A DNA stretch of 64,000 nucleotides from Streptomyces tuirus (GCF_014701095.1 NZ_AP023439.1:7490001-7554000), one strand, 5' to 3'. Counted from the first letter of the stretch, positions 25,837-35,601 are shown. A program made the numbers and translations. The notes: generated by a model not told the origin, from the sequence alone.

Positions 25837-26061
25837 TCAGCCGTCGCGGCGGCGCAGGGCACGGAGCCCGACGTCGTAGGCCATCGCGCCGAGAGCGAGG
25901 ACCACGAGCGGGGATGCTGCCGGGACGGTGCCCTGGAGCAGGGCCGAGCCGACGCTGCCGGTGCCGAGTACCGCGGTGCAGGCCGGAATTCCCGGCAGGG
26001 CGATCCGCAACACCACCTCCCGGCGGGCCGGGCGGGCAACGACGGGGTCGGGGGCGTTCAT
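25837..26061 (-). CDS. Small hydrophobic hypothetical protein
   Basis: This 74-aa protein has two hydrophobic stretches, IALPGIPACTAVLG and ASPLVVLALGAMAYDVGL. The ATG overlaps the stop of an upstream minus-strand frame (ATGA) that ends GLAKRITGSSPAAEATTV. It was therefore probably the second gene of an operon whose first gene is now cut off by IS debris at 26175. Confidence 0.45.
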   Translation of the reverse strand: MNAPDPVVARPARREVVLRIALPGIPACTAVLGTGSVGSALLQGTVPAASPLVVLALGAMAYDVGLRALRRRDG

Positions 26062-26443
26062 CGGCCGCTCACTGTGGTCGCCTCGGCTGCGGGGGAGCTC
26101 CCGGTGATGCGCTTAGCGAGCCCCTTCACCTTCCGGCGGACCTTCTCACCCTGCCTCTCCGGATTCGCAGCACTAGGGTCCGTCTTCAAGCGGATCTTGC
26201 CCAGAGCAGGAACGATGCGAGGGTGACCGCCGCTTCCCTGGATCCCCGGCCTCCTCATCCGTGACGTCCGGAGTATCCCTGTCCGCTGGTAGCGGCTGAC
26301 GGCGGCGGCCCCGGAGCGCGAGAGCGCGGGCGACCTGCCGCGCACGTCACCAGGGAGGTGCCGCAGTCCGCCGCCGGAGGGTCATGGCATCCGGCCGGTA
26401 ACTTCGTTGTAGGGGCCGACGTTGTGGGAGATCATGCGCGTTT
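26062..26443. other. IS debris and truncated gene end
   Basis: The minus strand carries a C-terminal stub (to about 26170) and then an isolated IS end. From about 26240 to the MFS start I see nothing coding. Confidence 0.45.
26175..26235 (-). repeat. Isolated IS end, inverted relative to the IS at 27.8-28.7 kb
   Basis: These ~61 bp match the reverse complement of 28619-28679 with one mismatch. They include the last codons of the transposase (LASFLLWAR) and the terminal AGGGTCCGTCTTCAA. A CTAG precedes the end. Confidence 0.85.
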
Positions 26444-27739
26444 GTGACCTCGCGAGCAGATGAACCCATTGACGAAGCGGCCCCGCCCGCCCCCGCCATG
26501 GCCGTCACCCCCTCCACCCCGGTGCACCGGGACGGCAACGTCCTGCGCTGGCTGATCGCCTACACCTTCTCCGTGGTCGGCGACGCCGCCTACTTCGTGG
26601 CGCTTGGCTGGGCCGCGCAGAAGGTGGCCGGACCGGCCCAGGTCGGCCTGGTGATGGCGGTCGGCGCGATACCCCGGGCGATCCTCATGCTCGGCGGTGG
26701 TGTGATCGCCGACCGGTTCGGCCCGCGTCGGGTGGTCATCTCCTCCGACGCGGCCCGCGCTGTGGTGATCCTCGCGGCCGCCGCAGCGCTCGCGTTCAGC
26801 ACGCCCGGCCTCTGGGTGCTCGTCGCGCTCGCCCTCGTCTTCGGCGTCGTGGACGCCCTGTTCATGCCGGCGGTCGGAGCGATGCCGCCCCGGCTCACCG
26901 GCCGCGACCAGTTGATGCGGGTGCAGAGCCTGCGCAATCTGGTGCAGCGGTCCGGCCACATCGCCGGTCCGCCGCTCGCCGGGTTCTCAATGGGGCTCGG
27001 CGGCCCCGCCGCCGCGTTCGCCGTGACCGGCATCCTCTTCACCTTCTCGCTGCTCCTCCTGGTCGCGATCCGGCTCGCCCCGCTGCCGCCCGAGGAACAG
27101 CCCGCCGCGGACTCAACTGCCCGCCGCGACCTGGTCGACGGCATCGTCTACCTGCGCCACGAGCCCGTCGTCGGCCCGCTCGTCCTCTCCGGACTGCTCT
27201 CCATGATCGGCTGCATCCCGCCGATGGCGATCGGCGTCATCCTCCTCGCCGAGGAACGCGGCTGGGGCCCCTCCGGCGGTGCCTGGGTGAACGCCGCCCT
27301 CAGCGCCGGCGTCTGCACGACCTCGCTCCTGCTCGTAGTGCGCGGCCGCTTCCATCGGGCCGGCCACTGGCACAACATCGCCCTGCTCGTCGCCTCCGCC
27401 GGCATCGGCCTGATCGGCGTCATGCCGAACCTCGCCCTCGCGGTCGCCGTGGCGCTCGTTTCCGGCCTGGTCTCCGGCCTCTGCGGCGGTCTGGCCCTGG
27501 CCCTGATGCAGGCCAACACCGCCCTCGCCTTCCAGGGCCGGGTCGCCTCCGTCCAAGCGCTCAGCGCGGTCGGCATCACCCCGGTGATGTTCCCGCTCTT
27601 CGGCCTCCTGGCGGAAGGGTGGGGCGCCGGCCCCACCTTCCTCCTCTTCGGCTGCATCAGCATGCTCGGCGCCACGGTCTCCACCGCCTCCCACGCCGTC
27701 CGCCATGCCGACCTGGACTTCACAAAGACCGCGGACTGA
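26444..27739 (+). CDS. MFS exporter (MFS_3/EntS-like)
   Basis: This 431-aa membrane protein has about 12 helices, beginning LRWLIAYTFSVVGDAAYFVALGW. The MFS loop motif GGGVIADRFGPRRVVI lies after helix 2. Similar proteins export siderophores or macrolide-type drugs by proton antiport. The GTG start has GGGAG upstream. It stands alone, and an IS element begins 25 bp after its stop. The substrate is unknown. Confidence 0.85.
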   Translation: MTSRADEPIDEAAPPAPAMAVTPSTPVHRDGNVLRWLIAYTFSVVGDAAYFVALGWAAQKVAGPAQVGLVMAVGAIPRAILMLGGGVIADRFGPRRVVISSDAARAVVILAAAAALAFSTPGLWVLVALALVFGVVDALFMPAVGAMPPRLTGRDQLMRVQSLRNLVQRSGHIAGPPLAGFSMGLGGPAAAFAVTGILFTFSLLLLVAIRLAPLPPEEQPAADSTARRDLVDGIVYLRHEPVVGPLVLSGLLSMIGCIPPMAIGVILLAEERGWGPSGGAWVNAALSAGVCTTSLLLVVRGRFHRAGHWHNIALLVASAGIGLIGVMPNLALAVAVALVSGLVSGLCGGLALALMQANTALAFQGRVASVQALSAVGITPVMFPLFGLLAEGWGAGPTFLLFGCISMLGATVSTASHAVRHADLDFTKTAD

Positions 27740-27763
27740 CTCCGGCTCCCGGCCCGGGCACCC

Positions 27764-28679
27764 AGGGTCCCTTTCAAAGATCACCCGGGTGGTGGATCGT
27801 GGTGTCGTGGTACGTCGTCATGAACTCACTGACCGGGAGTGGGAATTGCTCGCTCCGCTGATACCCAGGGCCGCTACGGGGTGACCCCGCGTGGAGGACC
27901 GGCAGGTCCTCAACGGGATGGTCTACAAGATCCGCACCGGGATCTCCTGGCGTGACCTGCCGGAACGCTACGGGCCGTGGAAGACCGTGTACACGCGCTT
28001 CCGCCGCTACGCCCTCGACGGGGTGTTCACCCAAGCCCTCCAGCAGATCCAGGCTCGTGCCGACGCGGCCGGCGACATCGACTGGCTGGTCCAGATCGAC
28101 TCCACCATCGTCCGCGCCCACCAGCACGCTGCCGCCACCGGCCGAAAAGGGGGCGGCACCGGCGGGACGAACCGGACGATCACGCCCTTGGCCGATCCCG
28201 AGGCGGGCTGACCACCAAGATTCACCTCGCCTGCGACGGCAAGGGCCGGCCGCTCGCGATCCTGGTGACGCCCGGCCAACGCCACGACAGTGTCTGCGCA
28301 CGCCCTCTGCTGGAACGGATCCATGTTCCCCGCACCGGCCCGGGCCGGCCTCGGTGCAGGCCCGACCAGGTCATCGCGGACAAGGCTTACAGCTCTCGAG
28401 GCTTCCGCGCCTACCTGCAACGACGCGGCATTGCGCACACCATCCCGAGAAGACCGACCAGCGACGGCACCGGCTGAGGCGCGGTGGCCACGGCGGCCGA
28501 CCGCCAGGGTTCGACCGGGGGACCTACCGGCGGCGCAACATGATCGAGCGCTGCTTCAACCGACTCAAGGGCTTCTGCGGTATCGCCACCAGATACGAAA
28601 AGACCGCCACTTCCTACCAAGCGGCGGTCACCCTCGCATCGTTCCTGCTCTGGGCAAGATCCGTTTGAAGACGGACCCT
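27764..28679 (+). mobile_element. IS5-family insertion sequence (decayed)
   Basis: Imperfect terminal inverted repeats are seen: AGGGTCCctTTCAAAgATC on the left and AGGGTCCGTcTTCAAAcgG on the right, read inward. The ~916-bp element carries a broken transposase. A 61-bp piece of its right end recurs inverted at 26175. Confidence 0.85.
27807..28668 (+). pseudogene. IS5-family transposase, multiply frameshifted
   Basis: The pieces are VVRRHELTDREWELLAPLIP (27807 onward), MVYKIRTGISWRDLPERYG (27891-28211), KIHLACDGKGRPLAI (around 28218) and MIERCFNRLKGFCG to the end. They lie in different frames but follow the order of an IS5/IS427-type DDE transposase. One frame change near 28200 could be the programmed shift of the group. 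The N-terminal change near 27875 and the change near 28440 look like damage. Confidence 0.85.
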
Positions 28680-28802
28680 AGTCCAGCTCGGCGGCAGGTC
28701 CGCCTGCGGGCCGTCGTTCACCACGGAAAGTAGTCGTGAGAAGTTGGGTGGACGGGTTCCGTCGGGCGTGTCGTGCACGTCGTCCGCGCGCGCTTCGCGG
28801 TC

Positions 28803-29288
28803 TTACTGGGAGAACGCGTAGGTCCGGACGGAATCGAGGTGCAGTTCGAAGGGCCCGAAACAGTCGGCCGCGAGAGTCGCGACCGGAGCGCCGCAGGGGC
28901 AGGCCCGGTTGAGTCCCTCGTCGCCTGTCGGTCCGCAGCACCCGTTGCTGTTCTCCCAGTTGGGCAGTGGCTGAAGGCCGACGGCGTCATCAGGGTGCAC
29001 CATCACTGTGTGTCGACTGCCGGCCGAGATGACGAAGCTTTCTTCACGGCAGACCACGGGTCCGCGCGACTGAGCTGGCTTCGGGTGCTCCTGATCGTCC
29101 TGCACGACGTAGGGAGGTCCCCAGGGCTCGGGATCGATCGCGTAGTGGCCCCGCGGAACGGTGGAAGGTGCCCGGCGCGTCTCCTTGTCCCGGTCGCGCT
29201 CGTCGTCTGAGACGTCAGGGATGGCGGCAATCTCGGCCAGCTCCGGCGTGATCGCGGTGCCGCACTTGGAACACAGGAAGACGGTCAT
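28803..29288 (-). CDS. Hypothetical zinc-ribbon-like protein
   Basis: This 161-aa protein starts MTVFLCSKCGTAITPEL, with a CxxC pair. Later it shows NSNGCCGPTGDEGLNRACPC, several more cysteines that suggest metal binding. It ends FELHLDSVRTYAFSQ. Its function is unknown. It lies 17 bp after the stop of an integrase remnant, suggesting it travelled with an integrative element. Confidence 0.7.
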   Translation of the reverse strand: MTVFLCSKCGTAITPELAEIAAIPDVSDDERDRDKETRRAPSTVPRGHYAIDPEPWGPPYVVQDDQEHPKPAQSRGPVVCREESFVISAGSRHTVMVHPDDAVGLQPLPNWENSNGCCGPTGDEGLNRACPCGAPVATLAADCFGPFELHLDSVRTYAFSQ

Positions 29289-29304
29289 CCCCTCGTTGTA
29301 GTGC

Positions 29305-29610
29305 TCAGGACTGCCCCTCCGCATCCTCGTTTCGCTGCTCGGAGTCGATGCGCGCGACGACGCTGCGGAAATCGGGCATGCCCAGGTGGACGGTGGTGTG
29401 CGGGTGGCGAGGTCGCGCATGGCGGCGAGCTTCTGCTCGGCGGCGGCGAGGCTGGCCTCGATCGCGGCGACCTCGCCGAGCCAGCCTTGTTCCTTGGCCT
29501 CCTGAAGCCGGTCGAGCAGGTTCGCGTGGATCTCCTCCAGGCGGGGCATCTGCTCGGGATCGGGCCGCAGGACGGGACATCTGATGCAAGCGTGCTCATG
29601 GACGCAGGGG
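29305..29610 (-). pseudogene. C-terminal remnant of a site-specific integrase
   Basis: The minus-strand frames read RCPVLRPDPEQMPRLEEIH, AAIEASLAAAEQKLAAMRDL and then, after a frame change, TTVHLGMPDFRSVVARI. This order is typical of the tail of Streptomyces integrases. The catalytic core is missing. Confidence 0.6.
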
Positions 29611-29614
29611 CAGC

Positions 29615-30010
29615 AGCGCGGCCCGCGCGGCCAGGTGCTCCCCGGCCGTGGCGGGCAGGTTGAGCGAGGCGAGCACGGTGGGCTTGGTCTGCTGCCACGC
29701 CTCCCCGTCGAGGAGCTTGGCCCGCGGGTCGCCCCACTTGGAGGCGCTCGCGCAGCTACTCGCCCGCCGCGTCGAACAGCGACTTCGGCCCGTCGCCCGT
29801 CGTCCAGGCCCGCGCGTCCAGCCACTCGCTCAGCTCGTCCCGCACCTTGGCGAAGTCCCACCAGCCCCCGGCCTCCTGGATCTCCCCGGCGTGCGTACGC
29901 GCCGTCCCGTCCCGCTCGCCGTACTCCTTCGGACACGACGCATCGGCGATCCCCAACTGCTCGGCCAGGTACGGCCTCGGGGAACATCGGTACAGCGGTT
30001 AACGCTAAGC
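29615..30010 (-). pseudogene. Tn3-family transposase remnant
   Basis: Fragments YLAEQLGIADASCPKEYGER, DELSEWLDARAWTTGDGP and KWGDPRAKLLDGEAW match the N-terminal region and a later segment of Tn3-family transposases. They are fused by deletion and interrupted by a stop at 29756-29758. The DDE catalytic domain is absent. The adjacent resolvase gene supports a former Tn3-type transposon. Confidence 0.65.
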
Positions 30011-30022
30011 CGGTGATCTTGT

Positions 30023-30869
30023 TCAGGTGGGTGCTCCGAGGCCGGTGACGCGGTTCTCGTACTCGCGCCGGGTCTTGCGCTGGGCAGGGACGGCAGGGGC
30101 ACCCTGGCCGCGTCGTACGGGCACCCCTTGGTCGAGCGCGGCCTGCTCGGCGGGCTCCAGGTCGGACGCTCGGAGGAAGTCCGCGACCTTGCCCAGCACG
30201 TCGAGGGTGACCGGCAGCTCCGGAGCGGGGGTGTCCTCCTGCACGATGGCGTTGTGGTCGGGCATGAGGTCGGCGACCGCCGTGCGGATCGCGCCGCGGC
30301 TGACGCCGTGGTCGCGTGCGAGGGCAGCGATGGAGCGGCCTTCCAGGTAGGCGGTGCGTACGGCGTCGGTCTTCATGGCCGCCACGGCGGGGCGGCGTCC
30401 GCCCTTGCCGCCCTTGGCCTCGGCGGCGCGCAGTCCGTCGTAGGTCAGCTCGCGCTGGAGGTCGCGCTGGAGTTCGCCGGCGGCGGCGAGGGTCTGCACC
30501 ATGAACTTCACGGTGGACAGTAGCTCGCCGGTGCGCGGGTGGCGGGCGGTGAGGTCCATCGCGGAGAACGCGCCGTCGTGGATACGCGGCGCCACCTGAT
30601 CGCGGTGGAGGAGGTCGAGCACGTCGAGGATGTGCCCGGTGCCGCGTACGAGGCGGAACATTTCGGAGATGAGCACGGTGTCGCCCGGCCGCGCGTAGGT
30701 AAGCAGCTCGCGGAACTTCGGGCGCTGGAGGGGGGTGGAGGCGGCTGGAGGTGCCCGGGTCTTCCTCGAAGACGACGGGGTCCTCGATCCCGGCCTCGTC
30801 CAGGACGAGGTTCTGCCGGGCGGTGGACTGCTGGTCGGTCGAGACCCGCTTGTAGACCAGGTTCGCCAC
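30023..30869 (-). pseudogene. Serine resolvase/recombinase, frameshifted
   Basis: It begins MANLVYKRVSTDQQSTARQN, with the catalytic Ser in RVST. After 42 residues the frame shifts. The rest continues as FRELLTYARPGDTVLISEMF and ends in a helix-turn-helix (IAALARDHGVSRGAIRTAV). The shift lies in a run of six G at 30730-30735, where five would restore the frame. This is either a real mutation, a phase-variable tract or an assembly error. It belongs with the Tn3 remnant. Confidence 0.85.
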
Positions 30870-31466
30870 CGAAGGGCCCCTTCCGTACGGAGGATCGGAC
30901 CCCTATCTGTCGTCAACCCTGTCAGCAATCACCATCGGATCTGATTGGATTCACGCCGCCGCGAACCCCCAGATTGCACGGGTTCATTGGACGCGCTGGC
31001 TGCCTGTCGTCAAACGATCGTTTGACGACAGAAGGGCGGCCGGGAGGGCATCACCATTCGCAGCGCCGGTAGTGATGTAGGACATGGTACCCAACACGGT
31101 CTTCGAATCGATCATCGGCGTCCCGGCTCCCCGGGACGAGGCCGTCGTCGCCGAGCCGATGAACATGGAGAACGCGGGAGCCGCGTGCGACTTCTGTCCC
31201 AACGGCCCGTTCGTCGGCATCAAGTCGCCCTCCGGTGGTGTGGGCCCTCCCGGCTGGCCAGGCCGAGCAGTCCGCCGAACTCATGCCCGGCTCGAAGGCG
31301 GGTGGTCTGCCTCGCTGCCTGCGGTGGGTGGCCTGGTCGGCTGAGATCTCACCGGCATCGTCACCAGGACTAACCCGTGTGTGCGCCGAGGAGGTTGGAG
31401 AGACGGTGTGGCGGCCGCCGCACCCGCCGTCTTCGCAGGTGTGGAGGCGTCTCGTATGCTGACGCC
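30870..31466. other. Region with a palindrome, no confident gene
   Basis: Short frames on both strands do not resemble proteins. The notable feature is the perfect palindrome at 31005-31030, with a half-copy TGTCGTCAA at 30909-30917. Confidence 0.45.
31005..31030. promoter_or_regulatory. 26-bp perfect palindrome, candidate res site or operator
   Basis: TGTCGTCAAACGA is followed directly by its exact reverse complement. It lies 136 bp upstream of the resolvase start, where Tn3-type res sites usually lie. Confidence 0.5.
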
Positions 31467-32942
31467 GTGGAGCGGGGGAAGTTGTTCGCGGACCGTTACG
31501 AGCTGATCGACCGTCTGGGCCGAGGCGGCATGGGCGAGGTGTGGAGCGCGCGGGACCGCGCGCTCCACCGTGAGGTCGCGCTCAAGCTGCTGGATCCCGA
31601 CGGGATCGCCCAGGCCGACCTGCCCCGGCGGTTCGAGCGCGAGGCGGTCGCCGCTGCCCAGATTGTCCACCCCAACGTCGCCGCCCTGTACGACCGGGGC
31701 ATCCGCGACGACGTGTTGTTTCTGGTCATGGAGAAGGTGGACGGCCAGACGCTCACAGCGCGTCTCCAGGCTGAGAGTCCTTTCCCCGTGACGCGTGCCG
31801 TGGCCATCGCCAGCGGCATCTGCGCCGCGCTGGAAGCCGCCCACCGGGCCCAGGTCATCCATTACGACATCAAGCCCCACAACGTCATCGTCACCGGCGA
31901 CGGACTGGTGAAGGTCATCGACTTCGGGATCGCCGGGTTCGTCCAGGCCGCGTTCACCGTGGCGCGCTCCACCCAACTGACCCCGGCCGGAACGCCGGAG
32001 TTCGGCGCACCGGAGCAGTTCCTCACGGAACGCGGCGACGAACGCTCCGACCTGTACGCACTCGGTGGGACGCTCTTCGCGATGCTCGCCGGCCGGCCGC
32101 CCTTCACCGGGCACAACAGCCTCGCGGTCGTGCGGCGCAAGCTCGACGAGGAGGCCCCGCCCCTCGACGCGTTCCGCCCCGGCCTGCCGCTAGAGCTCAC
32201 CGCGCTCGTCGCCGAACTACTGGAGCGCAACCCCGACCGGCGCCCCCGGTCGGCACAGCAGGTCCAACAGCGGCTTCAGGCACTCCTGGCGTCGTGCGCG
32301 GCAGCGGACGCTCCCACCGCGGCGATGCCCCCGACCCAGCGCACCCGCCTGATGGACGACACGCGGCGCGCGCCCCGGCCGCCCTCGCCCGACTCCTGGA
32401 ACCGCGCCTCCACCGACGAGACGCCGTTCACCGCAGACGCACTGCTGCCGCGGCGGTTCACCAACGACATGGACATCGAGTTCGCCCGGATCGCCGAGGA
32501 CACCCGCCCCTCCCGCGAAGCCGGCCCCAGCGACCTGATCGGGGAACTCGCGCGCCGCGACTGTACCGAAGTGGTCGCCGGCGTCTACGCGGAGCAGCCC
32601 GGTCCCCACGCCACGCCCGAGAACCCCGTCTACGTCTCCGTCCAGGTCTTCGCTTTCCCCGACGTGGAAATGGCCCAGGGCGCGCACAAGTACCTGGGTG
32701 ACGGGGGAGGGGTGTGGCGCCTCACCATGTGGAGCGCCCGCGACGGGGGCGGCCTTGCCCCTTGTCCCGACAAGGTCTACCGCAGCTACCGGTGGCGATA
32801 CAGTTGGAGAGTCCACCGCTACCTGGCCGTGGCGCTGGCCTACCGCGCCGACCTCACCAACGACGGCTCCATCGGGCCCTGGCTCGCCGCAGCCGCCCGC
32901 AGGGCCGCGCGCTCCACTGGGCCGCAGAACCACGACGGCTAG
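31467..32942 (+). CDS. Serine/threonine protein kinase with novel C-terminal domain
   Basis: This 491-aa protein has a Hanks-type kinase domain (about 10-270): glycine loop GRGGMGEVWSARD, ATP-binding Lys in VALKLLD, DFGIAGF and APEQF. The catalytic loop reads HYDIKPHNVI, where the usual Arg of HRD is Tyr; this class may not need activation-loop phosphorylation. No membrane helix or PASTA repeats are present. The C-terminal ~200 residues are unrecognised and end in a domain with PVYVSVQVFAFPDVEMA. GTG 31467 starts just before the kinase domain. The TAG stop is part of the CTAG where an IS abuts. Confidence 0.85.
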   Translation: MERGKLFADRYELIDRLGRGGMGEVWSARDRALHREVALKLLDPDGIAQADLPRRFEREAVAAAQIVHPNVAALYDRGIRDDVLFLVMEKVDGQTLTARLQAESPFPVTRAVAIASGICAALEAAHRAQVIHYDIKPHNVIVTGDGLVKVIDFGIAGFVQAAFTVARSTQLTPAGTPEFGAPEQFLTERGDERSDLYALGGTLFAMLAGRPPFTGHNSLAVVRRKLDEEAPPLDAFRPGLPLELTALVAELLERNPDRRPRSAQQVQQRLQALLASCAAADAPTAAMPPTQRTRLMDDTRRAPRPPSPDSWNRASTDETPFTADALLPRRFTNDMDIEFARIAEDTRPSREAGPSDLIGELARRDCTEVVAGVYAEQPGPHATPENPVYVSVQVFAFPDVEMAQGAHKYLGDGGGVWRLTMWSARDGGGLAPCPDKVYRSYRWRYSWRVHRYLAVALAYRADLTNDGSIGPWLAAAARRAARSTGPQNHDG

Positions 32943-32961
32943 GACCCGTCTGCAGTTGTGA

Positions 32962-33784
32962 TCATTGGAGGCTGCGCATCCAGATCAGCGCTCCTCGCAG
33001 AGGGAGGCCGGCGAGGTAGCTCTGGGGTGTCTTGTCGTAGCGAGTTGCGATTCCACGCCACGCCTTCAGCTTGTTGATCAGACGTTCGACGGTGTTGCGG
33101 CCTTTGTAGAGCTCGGCGTCGTGAGCGACGGGCCGTCCGCCCTGACGGCCCTTCTTCTTGCGGTTCGCGGCCTGGTCGGCCTTCTCCGGAATCACAGCCT
33201 GGATGTTCCGTCTGCGCAGATAGGCGCGATTGGCGCGGGAGGAGTACGCCTTGTCGCCGGCGACCGCGTCGGGTCGGGTGCGTGGGCGACCGACCGGCCC
33301 CCGGACCTTGATCTTCTTCAGGCCCGGGACGAACCGGGGACTGTCGGCGGCCTGCCCCTCAGTCAGCAGGAAGGAGAGCGGGCGGCAGCGCGGATCGGCA
33401 GCGAGATGGACCTTGGTGGTCAAGCCGCCACGCGAACGGCCCAGCAGGGCCGCCTTCAGGCGGGCCCGGCGTCGCCGCCGGATGCGCCTCCGTTCGTCCC
33501 GACCCGGGTCGGACGTGCCCCGTTCGCCTTCGGCCTGCGGCTTTCGTTCCTTCCATCAGCACCTGGAAGACACCCGCGTCACGCCATCGGAGGAAGCGGT
33601 CGTAAACGGTCTGCCAGACCCCGAACTCCGGCGGCATCTCACGCCACTGGGCACCCGAGCGGAACTTCCAGATCACGCCCTCGAACTGCTCCCGCAGATG
33701 CTCCGGATACGGGCCGTATCTGCCTATCGGCAGGAACGGGCCGATCAACTCGCACTCAGCGTCCGTGAGTTCTCTACGCGCCAT
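32962..33784 (-). CDS. IS5-family transposase (two frames, probable programmed frameshift)
   Basis: OrfA (33359-33784) begins MARRELTDAECELIGPFLP and contains EGVIWKFRSGAQWREMP. OrfB (32962-33423) contains the DDE-type segments GDKAYSSRANRAYL and NTVERLINKLKAWRGIATRY. The frames overlap by 65 nt, as is usual for IS5/IS427 members that make transposase by ribosomal frameshifting. It appears intact and could be active. Confidence 0.88.
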
Positions 33785-34106
33785 CCCAGACGTCTACCAG
33801 CCCATGTCCTTGGCCACCTCTTCCTGGGCTGCGGCGATCTCTGGCGCGGTGGAATCCGTGATGTCCACATCGCATGCCCACTCGAACCGCGACAGCAGGT
33901 CTGCCAGCGCCTGCTTCTGAGCCGGGTGCGTGATCGGTACAGCGTTCAGGTCGGTGCTCATCAGCCAGTCGAACAGCACGATGGCATCGGCGCGCCACAG
34001 CCGCACGTTGACAGTCGGCACGGATTCCCACGATTCATCGGCATTCATGAGGGCATCGTGCCAGGTGGCATCTCACCCGTTGAACACGACTTCAGACAGG
34101 CCCTAG
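33713..34106 (-). repeat. Inverted repeat arm, left
   Basis: This segment is nearly identical to the reverse complement of 37803-38196 (positions in the pair sum to 71909), with only a few mismatches seen. Both arms carry the 84-aa passenger gene and the start of the IS transposase. Confidence 0.9.
33794..34048 (-). CDS. 84-aa IS passenger protein, copy 1
   Basis: This protein begins MNADESWESVPTVNVRLWRA and ends EEVAKDMGW. It is acidic, with no recognised domain. It lies 9 bp upstream of the transposase start, inside the IS ends. The predicted protein is identical to that at 37861-38115, so it moves with the element. A role in regulating transposition is possible but not shown. Confidence 0.7.
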   Translation of the reverse strand: MNADESWESVPTVNVRLWRADAIVLFDWLMSTDLNAVPITHPAQKQALADLLSRFEWACDVDITDSTAPEIAAAQEEVAKDMGW

Positions 34107-35505
34107 TACTGCAACGGTGCTTGCCGTGACTGCTGGCCAGCTCTGTCGTTGGTGTGGTCATGGGTGGGGACCTTGCTGATGTCAGGCTGTGGGCCGGTGA
34201 ACTGGACGCTCTGCATGACCGGTTCGTGCACCGGTTCAACCGGGAAGAGCCGCGCCAGTCGGCGCTCGCTTACATGCGAGGCCTGGTCGCACCGCTGGAG
34301 CGGAAGAACGGCTGGACGCTGGCGGAGGAAGCCGGGCACGAGGGTCCCGATCGCATCCACCGGTTGCTGAATCGGATCGAGTGGGACGCCGACGAGGTCC
34401 TGGACGACGTACGCGACTACGTCGTGGAACACCTTAGCGACCGAGAAGCGGTGCTGATCGTCGACGACACCGGCTTCCTGAAGAAGGGCCTGCGGTCGGC
34501 CGGGGTGCAAAGGCAGTACTCCGGAACCGCCGGCCGGACCGAGAACTGCCAGATCGGTGTGTTCCTCGCCTACGCCACCGGCCGCGGCCGCACGCTGATC
34601 GACCGGCGGCTGTATCTGCCCACGTCGTGGACGGACGACCGGGAACGCTGTCGTCGGGCGGCATCGGCGACGAGGTCGCCTTCGAGACGAAGGTGGCCAT
34701 GGCCAAGGCGATGGTCCACAAGGCCATCGCGGACCGGATCCCGTTCGCCTGGGTGACAGCTGATGCCGCCTACGGCTTCAGCAAGGGCTGGCGCTTCGAG
34801 CTCGAGCAGGCCGATGTCTTCCACGTCATGGCCACCACCCGGCACGACACCGTCGTCACCCGCTGGGCACTCGACCACCCCGTCCACGACCTGTTCCCTG
34901 GCCTGCCGCGGCAGAAGTGGAAGCGTCGTTCCTGCGGCGACGGGGCACACGGTCGGCGGATCTACGACTGGGCCCGCGTCGAGGTCAGGCCCTGGCACCG
35001 CCAAGACCGCCGGCACTGGGTCCTCGCACGCCGCAGCGTCAGCCGACCCGAGGAGATCTCCTACTACATCGCCTACTGCCCGGCCAACACCACACTGGAC
35101 GAACTCATACGCATCGCGGGCAGCCGCTGGGCTGTCGAGGAATGCTTCCAGACCGCCAAGCAGGAGTGCGGCCTGGGCGACTACCAGGTCCGCCGCTACC
35201 CCGGCTGGCACCGCCACATGACCTTGGCGATGGCCGCCCACGCATGCCTCACCGTCCTGCGGGCCCGCCAGCTGGACACGGAGAAAGCAGAAACGGATCC
35301 TCCCAGCTCATCCACCTCAGCCTCGCCGAGATCCGACGGCTGATCACCCGCCTCACCGGCCGCCGTCCCACCCCGATCGGCCACGTCCTGCACTGGTCGA
35401 CCTGGCGCCGCCGACGCCAATACCAAGCCCGCATCAGCCACTACAAACGACGCGGACACAGCCCCTGAAAACTGCCCAGCACTCAGCACAAACACCGTTG
35501 CAGTA
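34107..35505 (+). mobile_element. IS701-family insertion sequence
   Basis: Perfect terminal inverted repeats TACTGCAACGGTG and CACCGTTGCAGTA bound the element. CTAG duplicates lie on both sides (34103-34106 and 35506-35509). Confidence 0.92.
34154..35468 (+). pseudogene. IS701-family transposase with two frameshifts
   Basis: The N-terminal frame (34154 onward) contains AVLIVDDTGFLKKGLRSAGV, the first catalytic Asp region. The second frame (34627-35343) contains VTADAAYGFSKGWRFELEQ and GSRWAVEECFQTAKQECGLG, the second Asp and the Glu. The tail (35330-35468) lies in a third frame with LHWSTWRRRRQYQARISHY. Both frame changes are single-base, so the copy is inactive as read, although its ends are perfect. 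Confidence 0.88.
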
Positions 35506-35601
35506 CTAGAGCCTGTCTCTTGGAAGTGTGGTGCGCAGGGTGCTGTATGCCGGATCGATAACCTGTGTCGGCGTCGGCGGCATGGTGCGAAACTTCGGGC
35601 C

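Larger units (their letters stand above)
32940..34106 (-). mobile_element. IS5-family element with a passenger ORF
   Basis: Ends read AGGRCCYGTCTGMAGTYGTG inward from both sides, with CTAG at both junctions (32939-32942 and 34103-34106). It carries a transposase in two overlapping frames and an 84-aa passenger upstream of it. Part of a second copy lies inverted at 37803-38196. Confidence 0.85.

Noticed and set aside
30984..31223. 79-aa minus-strand frame containing the palindrome
   Set aside because: It has no protein-like character beyond the palindrome itself, and no ribosome-binding site is seen.
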